A model generated the notes under the pieces. That model did no database searches and was not told the DNA's origin. It saw only the letters and a list, made by a program, of their open reading frames with translations. From contig NZ_JACSPO010000004.1 of assembly GCF_014837105.1 (NCBI RefSeq), positions 140,124 through 204,123 on the forward strand: a stretch of DNA of 64,000 nt. The letters are read 5' to 3'. Positions 8,509-17,790 of this stretch are shown in pieces. Each line of letters starts with the position of its first letter. Within the stretch, counting starts at the first letter, position 1. Position numbers and translations under genes: made by a program. The DNA is from Oceanitalea stevensii (GTDB taxonomy: Bacteria; Actinomycetota; Actinomycetes; Actinomycetales; Actinomycetaceae).

Positions 8509-10164
8509 ATGGCCACTGACGACTTCACCGTCCCCGAGATGACCGTCCCGGACCTCCTCGCCGACGCCGCCGGACGCGTGCCCGGGAACGTCGCCCTGGA
8601 CTTCCTCGGCGCGACGACGACGTACGGCGAGCTCGCGGCGCAGGTCGACCGCGCCGCCGCGGTGCTCGCCGCGGCAGGCGTGCGCGCCGGGGACCGCGTG
8701 GCCCTCGTGCTGCCCAACTGCCCGCAGCACGTCGTCGCCTTCTACGCCGCGCTGCGGCTGGGCGCGGTCGTCGCCGAGCACAACCCGCTCGCGTCCCCGG
8801 CCGAGATCCGGGCCCAGCTCGACGCGCACGGGGCGCGCGTCGTCGTCGCGTGGGAGAAGTCCCTGGCCAAGGTGTGCCCGGGCGGAGACCTGCAGGGCCG
8901 CACCGTGCTCGCCGTCGACCTCACCGCCGCGCTGCCGCGCCGCTCGCGCCTCCTCCTCCGTCTGCCCGTGCCCGCCGCCCGGGCGCAGCGGGCGGAGATG
9001 CGGGGGCCCGTCCCGGCCGGGGTGCTCGGCTGGGAGCGCGAGCTGCGCCGCGCCACCCCGCTGCCCGCCGGCGCCCCCGGGCCCGAGCCGCTCGACACCG
9101 CCGTCCTCCTCCACACGGGCGGCACGACCGGCACGCCCAAGGCCGTCGTCCTCACCCACCGCAACCTCATCGCCAACGTCACCCAGAACGCGACGTGGAT
9201 CTCCGAGCTGCGCTACGGCAGCGAGGTGTTCTCCGCCGTCCTGCCCTTCTTCCACGCCTTCGGGATGACGCTCTCGCTCACCACCGCTGTCCGGCTGGGG
9301 GCGACGCAGCTCGTCTTCCCGCGCTTCGACCCGGACATGGTCCTCGCCGCGGTGCGCCGCCGGCCGGTCACCTTCTTCGGCGGGGTCCCGCCGATGTTCG
9401 CCCGGCTCGCCGAGGCCGCCGAGGAGAAGGGCGTGGACCTCGGCGCGGTGCGCTTCTCGATCTCCGGTGCGATGTCCCTCGCCCCCGAGGTGGCCGCCCA
9501 CTGGGAGCGCGTCACCGGCGGCCTCATCATCGAGGGCTACGGCATGACCGAGACCTCGCCCGTGGCGCTGGGCAACCCGCTCAGCCCGCAGCGGCGCCCC
9601 GGCGCGCTCGGCCTGCCCTTCCCCGGCACGGAGATCCGGGTCGTGGACCCGGAGGAGCCGACCGTCGAGGTCCCCACCGGGGAGGTGGGTGAGCTCCTCA
9701 TCCGCGGGCCGCAGGTCTTCGCGGGCTACTGGGACAACCCGGAGGCCACCGCCGAGGTCATGCTCGACGGCGGGTGGCTGCGCACCGGTGACCTCGTCCG
9801 GCTCGGCGAGGACGGTTTCGTCACGCTCGCCGACCGCCGCAAGGAGCTCATCATCACCGGTGGCTTCAACGTCTACCCCTCCCAGGTGGAGGACGCGGTC
9901 CGGTCGATGCCGGGGGTGCGGGACGTCGCCGTCGTCGGCGTCCCCGACGGTCCGCGCGGTGAGCGCGTCGTCGCCGCTCTCGTGCTCGAGCCGGGGGCGA
10001 GCGTCGACCTCGCGGCGGTGCGCCGCTGGGCCGAGGACCGCATCTCGGCCTACGCGATGCCGCGCGCCGTCACCGTGCTCGAGGACCTGCCGCGCTCGCA
10101 GCTCGGCAAGGTGCTGCGCCGGGTGGTGCGCGAGCAGCTGCTCGGCTCCCGCCAGGCCTCCTGA
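8509..10164 (+). CDS. Long-chain fatty acid-CoA ligase / AMP-forming acyl-CoA synthetase
   Basis: The 551-residue protein has all ANL-family motifs: the P-loop LHTGGTTGTPKAVVLTHRN, the adenine motif EGYGMTETSP, the hinge GWLRTGDLVRLGEDGFVTLADRRKE split over the domain boundary, and PRSQLGKVLRRVVRE with the catalytic Lys. It activates fatty acids to acyl-CoA via acyl-AMP in the cytosol. The ATG at 8509 directly precedes the conserved N-terminal segment. Twin operator-like repeats upstream suggest it is repressed by a dedicated regulator. The acyl chain length cannot be determined. The gene stands alone between ispH and a peptide importer. Confidence 0.93.
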   Translation: MATDDFTVPEMTVPDLLADAAGRVPGNVALDFLGATTTYGELAAQVDRAAAVLAAAGVRAGDRVALVLPNCPQHVVAFYAALRLGAVVAEHNPLASPAEIRAQLDAHGARVVVAWEKSLAKVCPGGDLQGRTVLAVDLTAALPRRSRLLLRLPVPAARAQRAEMRGPVPAGVLGWERELRRATPLPAGAPGPEPLDTAVLLHTGGTTGTPKAVVLTHRNLIANVTQNATWISELRYGSEVFSAVLPFFHAFGMTLSLTTAVRLGATQLVFPRFDPDMVLAAVRRRPVTFFGGVPPMFARLAEAAEEKGVDLGAVRFSISGAMSLAPEVAAHWERVTGGLIIEGYGMTETSPVALGNPLSPQRRPGALGLPFPGTEIRVVDPEEPTVEVPTGEVGELLIRGPQVFAGYWDNPEATAEVMLDGGWLRTGDLVRLGEDGFVTLADRRKELIITGGFNVYPSQVEDAVRSMPGVRDVAVVGVPDGPRGERVVAALVLEPGASVDLAAVRRWAEDRISAYAMPRAVTVLEDLPRSQLGKVLRRVVREQLLGSRQAS

Positions 10165-10171
10165 GGCCCAA

Positions 10172-10191
10172 AGCCTTCACATCGGAAGGCT
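10172..10191. terminator. Short hairpin downstream of fadD
   Basis: AGCCTTC (10172-10178) and GAAGGCT (10185-10191) pair perfectly across a 6-nt loop, 7 bp after the fadD stop. It could be a weak terminator or an operator for the next operon; no T-run follows. Confidence 0.4.
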
Positions 10192-10259
10192 CCCCGGCAT
10201 ATCGTGCGACGAACGTGACCCGCGTCACGTGTCAGCGACCACGACCCCGGGGGCTCTTC

Positions 10260-11894
10260 ATGACCAGGATCCGCGCCAGCCGTACCGCCGCGGCGGCACT
10301 CGCCGCCTCACTCCTCCTCGCCGCCTGCTCCGGATCGGGCGACGGCGGTGACGGCGACGGCGACGGCACCTCCGCAGACCCGGCCGCCGGCGCCGGGGTC
10401 GTGTCGATCAACGGCACCGAGCCGCAGAACCCGCTGATCCCCACGGCCACCAACGAGGTGGGCGGCGGCGACATCCTCGACCTGCTCTTCGCGGGGCTGG
10501 TCCGCTACGAGACCGACGGCACCGTCGTCAACGAGGTCGCCGAGTCGATCGAGACCGAGGACAACCAGACCTTCACGATCACCCTCGCCGAGGGCTGGAC
10601 CTTCTCCGACGGCACCCCCGTCACGTCGAACAGCTTCGTCGACGCGTGGAACTACGGCGCCCTGCTGAGCAACGCCCAGAACAGCAGCTACTTCTTCGAG
10701 AGCATCGAGGGCTACTCCGCGGAGGAGGACTCCGAGCTCACCGGCCTGGAGGTCGTCGACGAGCGCACGTTCACCGTGCGCCTGTCCCAGCCGGAGTTCG
10801 ACTTCCCGCAGCGCCTGGGCTACTCCGCCTTCTACCCGCTGCCCGAGTCGGCCTTCGAGGACATGGAGGCCTTCGGGGAGAACCCGGTCGGCAACGGCCC
10901 CTACAAGCTGCCCGAGGAGGGGGCCTGGGAGCACAACGTCCAGATCGACGTCGTCCCCAACGAGTCCTACACCGGCGGCACCCCCGCGCAGAACGACGGC
11001 GTGCGGGTCGTCTTCTACGACAACCTCGACACCGCCTACAACGACCTCATCGCCGGCAACCTCGACATCATGGACGAGATGCCGTCCTCGGCCCTGGGGA
11101 GCTTCGAGGAGGAGCTGGGTGACCGCGCCGTCAACCAGCCCGCCGCGCTCAACCAGACCCTGTCCGTCCCGTCCTACCTGCCGCAGTTCGAGGGCGAGGC
11201 CGGCATCCTGCGCCGGCAGGCCATCTCGCTGGCTATCGACCGGGAGCAGATCGCCGAGACGATCTTCTCCGGCGCGGTGACGCCGGCGGTCGACTTCACG
11301 GTCCCCTCGATCGAGGGCTTCACCCCGGACGTGCCGGGCAACGAGCTCGCCCAGTACGACCCCGACCGCGCGGCCGAGCTGTGGGCCGAGGCCGAGGCGA
11401 TCGAGCCGTGGGACGGGACCCTCACCATCAGCTCCAACGCCGACGGCGACCACCAGGCCTGGATCGACGCGGTGGCCAACTCCATCCGCAACACCCTGGG
11501 CATCGAGGCCGAGTTCGAGGCGTACCCGCAGTTCTCCGAGTTCCTCGACGCCCGTGACAACCAGGAGATCTCGGGGGTGTTCCGCGCGGGCTGGCAGGCC
11601 GACTACCCCTCGCTCGTCAACTTCCTCGCGCCGATCTACTCGACCGGCGCCGGCTCGAACGACGCCTTCTACTCCAACCCCGAGTTCGACGACCTCATGC
11701 GGCAGATCAACGCCGCTGAGTCCGTCGAGCAGGCCAACGAGCTCGTCACCCAGGCGCAGGCGATCCTCTTCGAGGACCTGCCCGGCATCCCGCTGTGGGT
11801 GGAGAACGCGGTCGGTGGCCACTCCGAGGCCGTGGACAACGTCGAGTTCGCCTGGAACCGGCAGGTCGAGCTGCCCCAGGTCACCAAGGGCTGA
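10260..11894 (+). CDS. Oligopeptide ABC transporter substrate-binding lipoprotein (SBP family 5)
   Basis: A 544-residue DppA/OppA-like protein. Residues 1-22 form a lipoprotein signal ending in LLLAAC, with Cys23 lipidated, followed by a Gly/Asp-rich linker. Family 5 landmarks include the LDLLFAGLVRYETDG and DGTPVTSNSFVDAWNYG regions and QAISLAIDREQIAE. It would capture oligopeptides at the cell surface and deliver them to the permeases encoded next. I chose ATG 10260 over an upstream GTG because it directly precedes the Arg-rich signal peptide. First gene of a four-gene operon. Confidence 0.93.
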   Translation: MTRIRASRTAAAALAASLLLAACSGSGDGGDGDGDGTSADPAAGAGVVSINGTEPQNPLIPTATNEVGGGDILDLLFAGLVRYETDGTVVNEVAESIETEDNQTFTITLAEGWTFSDGTPVTSNSFVDAWNYGALLSNAQNSSYFFESIEGYSAEEDSELTGLEVVDERTFTVRLSQPEFDFPQRLGYSAFYPLPESAFEDMEAFGENPVGNGPYKLPEEGAWEHNVQIDVVPNESYTGGTPAQNDGVRVVFYDNLDTAYNDLIAGNLDIMDEMPSSALGSFEEELGDRAVNQPAALNQTLSVPSYLPQFEGEAGILRRQAISLAIDREQIAETIFSGAVTPAVDFTVPSIEGFTPDVPGNELAQYDPDRAAELWAEAEAIEPWDGTLTISSNADGDHQAWIDAVANSIRNTLGIEAEFEAYPQFSEFLDARDNQEISGVFRAGWQADYPSLVNFLAPIYSTGAGSNDAFYSNPEFDDLMRQINAAESVEQANELVTQAQAILFEDLPGIPLWVENAVGGHSEAVDNVEFAWNRQVELPQVTKG

Positions 11895-11914
11895 CGCCCG
11901 GAAGCGACGACGGG

Positions 11915-12841
11915 ATGGTCAGGTACGTCGGGCGGCGGCTGCTCCAGCTCGTCCCCGTGTTCCTCGGCGCCACGCTGCTCATCTACGCGATGGTCTTCGC
12001 GCTGCCGGGGGACCCGGTGGCGGCGCTGGGCGGGGAGCGGGGGCTGCCGGAGGCCGTGCAGCAGCAGATCCGGGAGCAGTACAACCTCGACGAGCCCTTC
12101 ATCGTCCAGTACCTGCTGTTCCTGCGCGGCATCCTCACCCTCGACCTCGGCGTCACCTTCTCCGGGCGGGAGGTGCTCGACGTCATCCGTGACGCCCTGC
12201 CGGTGACCTTCCGGCTGGCGCTCATGGCACTGGCCTTCGAGGCGCTGTTCGGCGTGGCGCTCGGCCTGGTCGCGGGTCTGCGCCGGGGAGGGATCTTCGA
12301 CTCGACGGTCCTCGTCCTCAGCCTGCTCGTCATCGCGGTGCCGACCTTCGTCATCGGCTTCGTGCTGCAGTTCGTCGTCGGGGTCAAGCTCGGGTGGCTG
12401 CCGGTGACGGCCGGCAGCGACCCGGACTTCCGGTCCCTGCTCATGCCCGCCGCGGTGCTCGGTGCGGTGTCCCTCGCCTACGTGCTGCGGCTGACGCGGA
12501 CCTCGGTCGCGGAGAACCTCAGCGCCGACTACGTCCGCACCGCCCGCGCCAAGGGCCTGGGCCGCAACCGCGTGATCTCGGTCCACGTCCTGCGCAACTC
12601 GCTCATCCCGGTCGTCACCTTCCTCGGTGCCGACCTCGGCTCGCTCATGGGAGGGGCCATCGTCACCGAGGGCATCTTCAACATCAACGGGGTGGGCGGC
12701 ACCCTGTTCCGGGCGATCATCCAGGGCGAGAACGTCACCGTCGTCTCCCTCACGACCGTCCTCGTCGTCGTCTACATCCTCGCCAACCTGCTCGTCGACC
12801 TCCTGTACGCCGCCCTGGACCCGAGGATCCGCTATGGCTGA
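11915..12841 (+). CDS. ABC peptide transporter permease, DppB type
   Basis: A 308-residue inner-membrane permease. It opens with the DppB signature MVRYVGRRLLQLVPVFLGAT and GDP, and its EAA loop reads DYVRTARAKGLGRNRVISVHVLRNSLIPVVT. About six membrane segments are visible. It pairs with the DppC-type permease that starts 8 bp inside its 3' end (ATG 12834). The ATG at 11915 was chosen because the upstream in-frame residues are antisense-like and not hydrophobic. Second gene of the importer operon, 20 bp after the binding protein gene. Confidence 0.93.
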   Translation: MVRYVGRRLLQLVPVFLGATLLIYAMVFALPGDPVAALGGERGLPEAVQQQIREQYNLDEPFIVQYLLFLRGILTLDLGVTFSGREVLDVIRDALPVTFRLALMALAFEALFGVALGLVAGLRRGGIFDSTVLVLSLLVIAVPTFVIGFVLQFVVGVKLGWLPVTAGSDPDFRSLLMPAAVLGAVSLAYVLRLTRTSVAENLSADYVRTARAKGLGRNRVISVHVLRNSLIPVVTFLGADLGSLMGGAIVTEGIFNINGVGGTLFRAIIQGENVTVVSLTTVLVVVYILANLLVDLLYAALDPRIRYG

Positions 12842-13808
12842 GCTCCCTCCCACGGGCGGTCCCTCCGCGCGCGCCGGCCGGCGCGGGCAGGAGCACTTCT
12901 TCGCCGAGCTCGACGAGGCCGGGCTCGGTGCCGTCGACGCCGTCGCCGACTCCGGTGCGCCGTCGACGATGTGGGGCGAGGCGTGGTCCAAGCTGCGCCG
13001 TCGCCCGCTGTTCTGGGTCTCCGCGTCCCTCATCCTCCTCGTGTGCACGGTGGCGCTGTTCCCCTCGCTGTTCACCTCCCAGGACCCGCGGTACTGCGAG
13101 CTCGCCCGCTCCCTCGAGGGCCCGTCGGCCGGCCACCCCTTCGGCTTCGACCGCCAGGGCTGCGACCTGTACTCCCGCGTCATCTACGGGGCGCGGTCCT
13201 CGGTGACGGTGGGCGTGGTGACGACGGCGATCGTCTTCGTCGTCGGCACCACCGTCGGGGCGCTCGCGGGCTTCCTCGGCGGCCGGCTCGACACGCTGCT
13301 CTCCCGCGTCACCGACATCTTCTTCGCCATCCCGCTCGTCCTGGCCGCGATCGTCTTCATGCAGGTCACCGCGAGCCGGACGATCTGGACCGTGGCGCTC
13401 GTCCTCGCCGTCTTCGGCTGGCCACCGGTCGCCCGCATCGCGCGCGGGGCGGTGATGAACGTCAAGAACAACGACTACGTCACCGCCTCCCGGGCCCTGG
13501 GAGCGGGGCGGTTCACCGTCCTGCTGCGCCACATCCTGCCGAACGCGGCGGCGCCGATCATCGTCTACGTGACGGTCGCGCTGGGCACGTTCATCGTCGC
13601 GGAGGCGACGCTGAGCTTCCTCGGCGTCGGCCTGCCGCCCTCGGTCGTGTCGTGGGGCGGGGACATCTCCCAGGCTCAGGCGTCCCTGCGCAGCCGGCCA
13701 GGGGTGCTGTTCTACCCGTCCGGCGCGCTCGCGCTCACGGTGCTCGGCTTCATCATGATGGGCGACGCCGTGCGCGACGCCCTCGACCCGAGGGTGCGTG
13801 GCCGGTGA
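12834..13808 (+). CDS. ABC peptide transporter permease, DppC type
   Basis: A 324-residue permease with a long cytosolic N-terminus (about 60 residues, rich in Gly, Asp and Ala), a first membrane segment near residues 60-80, and the BPD-transport core with an EAA loop at NDYVTASRALGAGRFTVLLRHILPNAAAPII. It forms the heterodimeric channel with the preceding DppB-like protein. Its ATG overlaps the dppB-like stop by 8 bp and its stop overlaps the next GTG as GTGA, so the operon is tightly coupled. A periplasm-facing Cys pair (RYCEL, RQGCDLY) is a common feature of this subgroup. Confidence 0.93.
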   Translation: MAELPPTGGPSARAGRRGQEHFFAELDEAGLGAVDAVADSGAPSTMWGEAWSKLRRRPLFWVSASLILLVCTVALFPSLFTSQDPRYCELARSLEGPSAGHPFGFDRQGCDLYSRVIYGARSSVTVGVVTTAIVFVVGTTVGALAGFLGGRLDTLLSRVTDIFFAIPLVLAAIVFMQVTASRTIWTVALVLAVFGWPPVARIARGAVMNVKNNDYVTASRALGAGRFTVLLRHILPNAAAPIIVYVTVALGTFIVAEATLSFLGVGLPPSVVSWGGDISQAQASLRSRPGVLFYPSGALALTVLGFIMMGDAVRDALDPRVRGR

Positions 13809-15526
13809 GCGAGAACCAGCGACCCGACGAGCCGCTGCTCGAGGTCCGTGACCTCGAGGTGAGCTTCCGGTCCACCACGGGCACCGTGTCCGCCGTGCGC
13901 GGCGCGAACCTCACCGTCTACCCCGGCCAGAGCGTGGCCATCGTCGGGGAGTCCGGCTCGGGCAAGTCGACGCTCGCGAACGCCGTCATCGACCTCCTGC
14001 CCGGCACGGGCAAGGTGACCGGCGGGTCCATCCTGTTCGGGGGCCGTGACATCACCCGCGCCAGCCGCAAGGACATGGAGCGGCTGCGCGGCCGGGAGAT
14101 CGGCATGGTCCCGCAGGACCCGATGACCAACCTCAACCCGGTGTGGAAGATCGGCTTCCAGGTCCGGGAGGCGCTCGCCGCGAACGGCGTCGCCACGGGG
14201 AAGGCCGCCAAGGCGCGGGCCAACGAGGTGCTCGCCGAGGCGGGGCTGGACGACGCCGAGCGGCGCTCGCGGCAGTACCCCCACGAGTTCTCCGGGGGCA
14301 TGCGTCAGCGCGCGCTCATCGGGGTGGCGCTCGCGGGCAACCCGCGGCTGCTCATCGCCGACGAGCTCACCTCCGCCCTCGACGTCACCGTCCAGCGGCG
14401 GATCCTCGACCACCTCGGCCGTCTCACCCGGGAGCGGAACGTCGCGGTCCTCTTCATCACCCACGACCTCGGGCTCGCGGCCGAGCGGGCCGAGCACCTC
14501 GTCGTCATGCGCCGCGGCCTCGTCGTCGAGTCGGGGCCGGCGGCGCAGATCCTCGCCGAGCCGCGCCACCCGTACACGCGCCGGCTCGTGGACTCCGCGC
14601 CGTCGCTGACCTCCCGCCGGATCCAGAGCGCGCACGAGCGCGGCGAGGAGAGCGGAGAGGAGCTCACGCACGGGGACGTCAGCCGGCGGCCGGACATCCT
14701 CGTCGCGGAGAACCTCGTCCAGGAGTTCTCGCTGCGGGGCGCCCTGCCCGGGGGCGGGAGCACCTTCCGGGCGGTCGACGACGTCTCCTTCACCGTCCCG
14801 CGCGGCGCGACCATGGCGCTGGTGGGGGAGTCGGGCTCGGGGAAGTCGACGGTCGCCAACATCCTCCTCAACCTCCTCGAGCCGACGTCCGGGCGGGTGA
14901 CCTTCGAGGGGACCGACCTCTCGACGCTGACCAGGCGCGAGCTCTTCGACTTCCGCCGCAAGGTCCAGCCGATCTTCCAGAACCCCTACGGCTCCCTCGA
15001 CCCGATGTACTCGATCTTCCGGACGATCGAGGAACCGCTGCGGCTGCACGGCGTGGGCAGCCGGAAGGAGCGTGCCGCCCGGGTCGCGGAGATGCTCGAC
15101 CTCGTCGCGCTGCCGCGCTCGACGATGCGCCGCTACCCGGGGGAGCTCTCCGGAGGACAGCGGCAGCGCATCGCGATCGCTCGGGCGCTGGCGCTGGAGC
15201 CCTCGCTCGTCGTCTGCGACGAGGCGGTCTCGGCGCTGGACGTGCTCGTCCAGGCGCAGATCCTCACCCTGCTCGGCGACCTGCAGACCGAGCTGGGCCT
15301 CACCTACCTCTTCATCACCCACGACCTCGCGGTGGTCCGGCAGATCGCCGACACGGTCGCGGTCATGGAGAAGGGACGCATCGTCGAGATGGCGACGACG
15401 GACGAGGTCTTCGAGCGGCCGCAGCAGCCCTACACCCGCGAGCTGCTCGGGGCGATCCCCGGCGCCCACCTCGACCTCGGCGCCGCTCCGCCGCACCCCG
15501 CTGCTGAAACCGATCCGCGCGGCTGA
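13805..15526 (+). CDS. Fused double ATPase of peptide ABC importer (DppD-DppF type)
   Basis: The 573-residue protein holds two complete ABC cassettes. Cassette 1 has Walker A GESGSGKST at 48-56, signature FSGGMRQRA and Walker B LLIADELTSALD. Cassette 2 has Walker A near residue 340 and signature LSGGQRQRI with CDEAVSALD. Each is followed by an OppD/F-type C-terminal motif (RHPYTRRL, QQPYTREL). It powers the permease pair upstream. The GTG at 13805 overlaps the dppC-like stop. The last codons and the stop lie inside a 95-bp palindromic repeat that recurs 231 bp downstream, so the C-terminal tail is repeat-encoded. Confidence 0.93.
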   Translation: MSENQRPDEPLLEVRDLEVSFRSTTGTVSAVRGANLTVYPGQSVAIVGESGSGKSTLANAVIDLLPGTGKVTGGSILFGGRDITRASRKDMERLRGREIGMVPQDPMTNLNPVWKIGFQVREALAANGVATGKAAKARANEVLAEAGLDDAERRSRQYPHEFSGGMRQRALIGVALAGNPRLLIADELTSALDVTVQRRILDHLGRLTRERNVAVLFITHDLGLAAERAEHLVVMRRGLVVESGPAAQILAEPRHPYTRRLVDSAPSLTSRRIQSAHERGEESGEELTHGDVSRRPDILVAENLVQEFSLRGALPGGGSTFRAVDDVSFTVPRGATMALVGESGSGKSTVANILLNLLEPTSGRVTFEGTDLSTLTRRELFDFRRKVQPIFQNPYGSLDPMYSIFRTIEEPLRLHGVGSRKERAARVAEMLDLVALPRSTMRRYPGELSGGQRQRIAIARALALEPSLVVCDEAVSALDVLVQAQILTLLGDLQTELGLTYLFITHDLAVVRQIADTVAVMEKGRIVEMATTDEVFERPQQPYTRELLGAIPGAHLDLGAAPPHPAAETDPRG

Positions 15527-15574
15527 TATATCAGCAGCGCCACGCAGCTTCAGCAGCGCGGTGCGCTGGCCCAG
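15480..15574. repeat. Palindromic direct repeat, copy A
   Basis: About 95 bp nearly identical to 15711-15805, offset exactly 231 bp. The core is an imperfect palindrome reading inward from CTGCTGAAAC to a centre TGATATATCA. Copy A carries the stop codon of the fused ATPase gene. Confidence 0.8.
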
Positions 15575-15932
15575 GCCGGCGCCGAGGCTGGGGCCCGGGC
15601 CTGCGCGGGGCGGAGGCCGGCGCGGCGGGACCGGGCGCGGCGGGGCCGCGGTGCGAGCGCCGGGCGCGGGGAACGGGGGCGGGGCGCGGGGCGGCGCGGC
15701 CCCGGACTGAGCGCTGCCCCGCCGCACCCCGCTGCTGAAACCGATCCGCGCGGCTGATATATCAGCAGCGCCACGCAGTTTCAGCAGCGCAGTGTGCTGG
15801 CCCGGGCCGGGCCGGGCCGGGGCCGGGGGGCCTGGCGCGGCGGAGCCGGGGCGTGAGCGCCGGGCGCGGCAGGAGCGAGCCGCAGGCGCCAGGCGGCCCC
15901 GCCGCGGCCGCACGCGGCGGCGCCGCGCGCCC
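15527..15932. other. 406-bp intergenic region between convergent genes
   Basis: This gap separates the fused ATPase gene from convergent rmuC. It contains the rest of repeat copy A, an extremely G-rich tract (about 15575-15710), repeat copy B and a second GC-only tract. I see no credible gene here; the frames are composed of Arg, Gly, Pro and Ala. The palindromes could terminate transcription from both sides. Confidence 0.7.
15711..15805. repeat. Palindromic direct repeat, copy B
   Basis: Second copy of the element at 15480-15574 with only a few substitutions (for example CAGTTT for CAGCTT). Its imperfect palindrome runs from GCTGCTGAAAC at 15731 to its complement ending near 15789. Confidence 0.8.
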
Positions 15933-17144
15933 TCAGCGGCCCAGGGGGAGTTGCTCGGGGAGCTCGCCGGCGAGCGGGTCGGTCAGCTCGCTCGCGGTGA
16001 AGCGGCGCACCTGGGCACGGTCGGCGTCCACCTCCCGCACCTCCAGGCCGCCGGCGTCCAGACCCTCGAAGCCGCGGGCGGTGACGAGCAGGCGCGACTC
16101 CACCGAGCCGACGAGCTTGTTGTAGTGCTGCACGGCGCTCTCCAGCGTCCGGCCCAGCTGGCCCACGTGTCCGGCGACGGTGCCCAGCCGCTCGTACAGC
16201 GTGCGGCCGAGCTCGAGGAGGCGCTTGGCGTCCTCGGTGACCGAGGCGGAGGACCAGATCGTCGCCGTCGTGCGGAGCAGCGCCAGGAGGGAGGAGGGCG
16301 CCGTCGGGGCCACGCCCTGGCGCAGGGCGTGCTCGAGCAGCGTGGGGTCCGCCTCGAGGGCGGCGGCGAGCAGGCCCTCGGAGGGGACGAACATGACGAC
16401 GAGCTCCGGGCTTCCCGCGAGCTGCTCGTGGTAGCGGCGCGAGGCGAGCGCGTCGACGTGCCCGCGCAGCGCCCGGGCGTGGGCGGCAAGGAGGCGCTCG
16501 CGACGGTCGGACGCCTCGGGGTCGTCGACCGCGGTGATGGCGCTGGCCTCGAGGTAGGCGTCGAAGGGCACCTTGGCGTCGATGACGAGGTACTTCTCCT
16601 CGGGCAGCCGCACGACGACGTCCGGACGGCCCGCGCCGGCGCCCGCGCGTGCCCCCGGCAGCGAGGCGACGGTGGACTGCTCGAGGAAGTCGACGTGCCG
16701 CAGCATGCCGGAGGCCTCGAGGACGCGGCGCAGCTGGACCTCGCCCCACTGGCCGCGGGCCGTGCCCGAGCGCAGCGCGCCGGCGAGGCTGGCGGTGGTG
16801 GCGCGCAGCTCGGCGTCGCTGCGCTGGGCGGCGTGGAGACGCTCCGCGAGCACCGTGTACTGCTCGGTGCGCTCCCGCTCGAGCTCGGCCACGTGCTCCC
16901 CGACCTGCGCGAGGGTCGCCCGCACCGGGGCGAGGGCGCGCAGGACGTCGTGGTCGCGGCTGGCCCGCTCACGCAGGTCCGCGCACTCCTCGGCGAGCGC
17001 CTCCGCTCGTGCCCGTGCGGCGGCAGCCTCCTGCCGGGCGCGGGAGGTGGCGGCCTCGGCACGCACCCGGCCCAGGAGCAGACCGAGCACGAGGCCGGTG
17101 GCGAGGGTGGCTACGGCCAGGAGGATCGCCGTCGTCGTGTCCAT
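15933..17144 (-). CDS. rmuC: DNA recombination protein RmuC homologue
   Basis: A 403-residue RmuC-family protein. The N-terminus has one membrane segment (about residues 5-25), followed by an Ala/Arg/Glu-rich coiled coil to about 125. The conserved RmuC core is GQWGEVQLRRVLEASGM, DVVVRLPEEKYLVIDAKVPF split across the region, then ELVVMFVPSEGLLAAAL and NKLVGSVESRL. The fold is nuclease-like and the family limits rearrangements at inverted repeats. The ATG at 17142-17144 begins the membrane segment. The gene is convergent with the peptide importer and precedes none of its neighbours closely. Confidence 0.93.
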   Translation of the reverse strand: MDTTTAILLAVATLATGLVLGLLLGRVRAEAATSRARQEAAAARARAEALAEECADLRERASRDHDVLRALAPVRATLAQVGEHVAELERERTEQYTVLAERLHAAQRSDAELRATTASLAGALRSGTARGQWGEVQLRRVLEASGMLRHVDFLEQSTVASLPGARAGAGAGRPDVVVRLPEEKYLVIDAKVPFDAYLEASAITAVDDPEASDRRERLLAAHARALRGHVDALASRRYHEQLAGSPELVVMFVPSEGLLAAALEADPTLLEHALRQGVAPTAPSSLLALLRTTATIWSSASVTEDAKRLLELGRTLYERLGTVAGHVGQLGRTLESAVQHYNKLVGSVESRLLVTARGFEGLDAGGLEVREVDADRAQVRRFTASELTDPLAGELPEQLPLGR

Positions 17145-17184
17145 GCCCCCAGGGTGGCAGGGGCCACTGACATCGGCGGGGAGG

Positions 17185-17757
17185 TCAGAGCAGGAGCGTG
17201 ACGAGCGCCAGGCCGGCCGTCGCCATGAGGAGCCCGGCCGGGACGATCTCCAGGTGCCGCTCCGGTCGTGCGGCCGAGCCCGCGAGGTGCCCGGTGCGGT
17301 GCTCCTCGACGATCTCCGCGACGACGTCGGGGTCCGCGCCGCCCTGCTCCACGCTGTCGAGGCGGTTCAGGGAGGACACGACAGGTACGTCGCGCCTGGC
17401 CCTGGTCCAGCGGCCGATGGCGCTGCGGGCGGGCAGCGCCCAGGCCCCGACCTTCTGGTCGTGGGTGAGGAGCTCCAGGCCCCAGCGGGTGCGGACGCCG
17501 GTGATCGCGGCCCAGGGCAGCCACGTGGTGCTGATGACGTTGACCACCCGGACGCCGTCGCGCTCGACGAGCACCACCGGGCGCCAGAACGCGGCCCAGC
17601 CGAGGGCGGCCAGCAGGAGCGGCAGGGCGCCGTAGCGAAGCACCTCGCCCGCGCCGCCGTTGACGGCGAAGGCGGCGAACACGGCGGCCGCCACCACCCA
17701 GGTGGCGACGGCGTAGCCGCGGCTCGCTGCGGCGCGGAAGACGATGGCGGGCTGCAC
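17185..17757 (-). CDS. PH-like domain membrane protein
   Basis: A 190-residue protein resembling actinobacterial bacterial-PH proteins. Two membrane segments (about 15-33 and 42-58) precede a beta-rich region (PVVLVERDGVRVVNVISTTWLPWAAITGVRTRWGLEL, given here by ends only at residues 60-97). A final hydrophobic segment closes the protein (LLMATAGLALVTLLL). The start is GTG at 17755-17757. Function is unknown; members of this family are usually small envelope proteins. It lies 40 bp upstream of rmuC in the same direction and may be cotranscribed with it. Confidence 0.7.
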   Translation of the reverse strand: MQPAIVFRAAASRGYAVATWVVAAAVFAAFAVNGGAGEVLRYGALPLLLAALGWAAFWRPVVLVERDGVRVVNVISTTWLPWAAITGVRTRWGLELLTHDQKVGAWALPARSAIGRWTRARRDVPVVSSLNRLDSVEQGGADPDVVAEIVEEHRTGHLAGSAARPERHLEIVPAGLLMATAGLALVTLLL

Positions 17758-17790
17758 CGGCCCATCATCCCAGGCGCCGCCGGTGCCCGG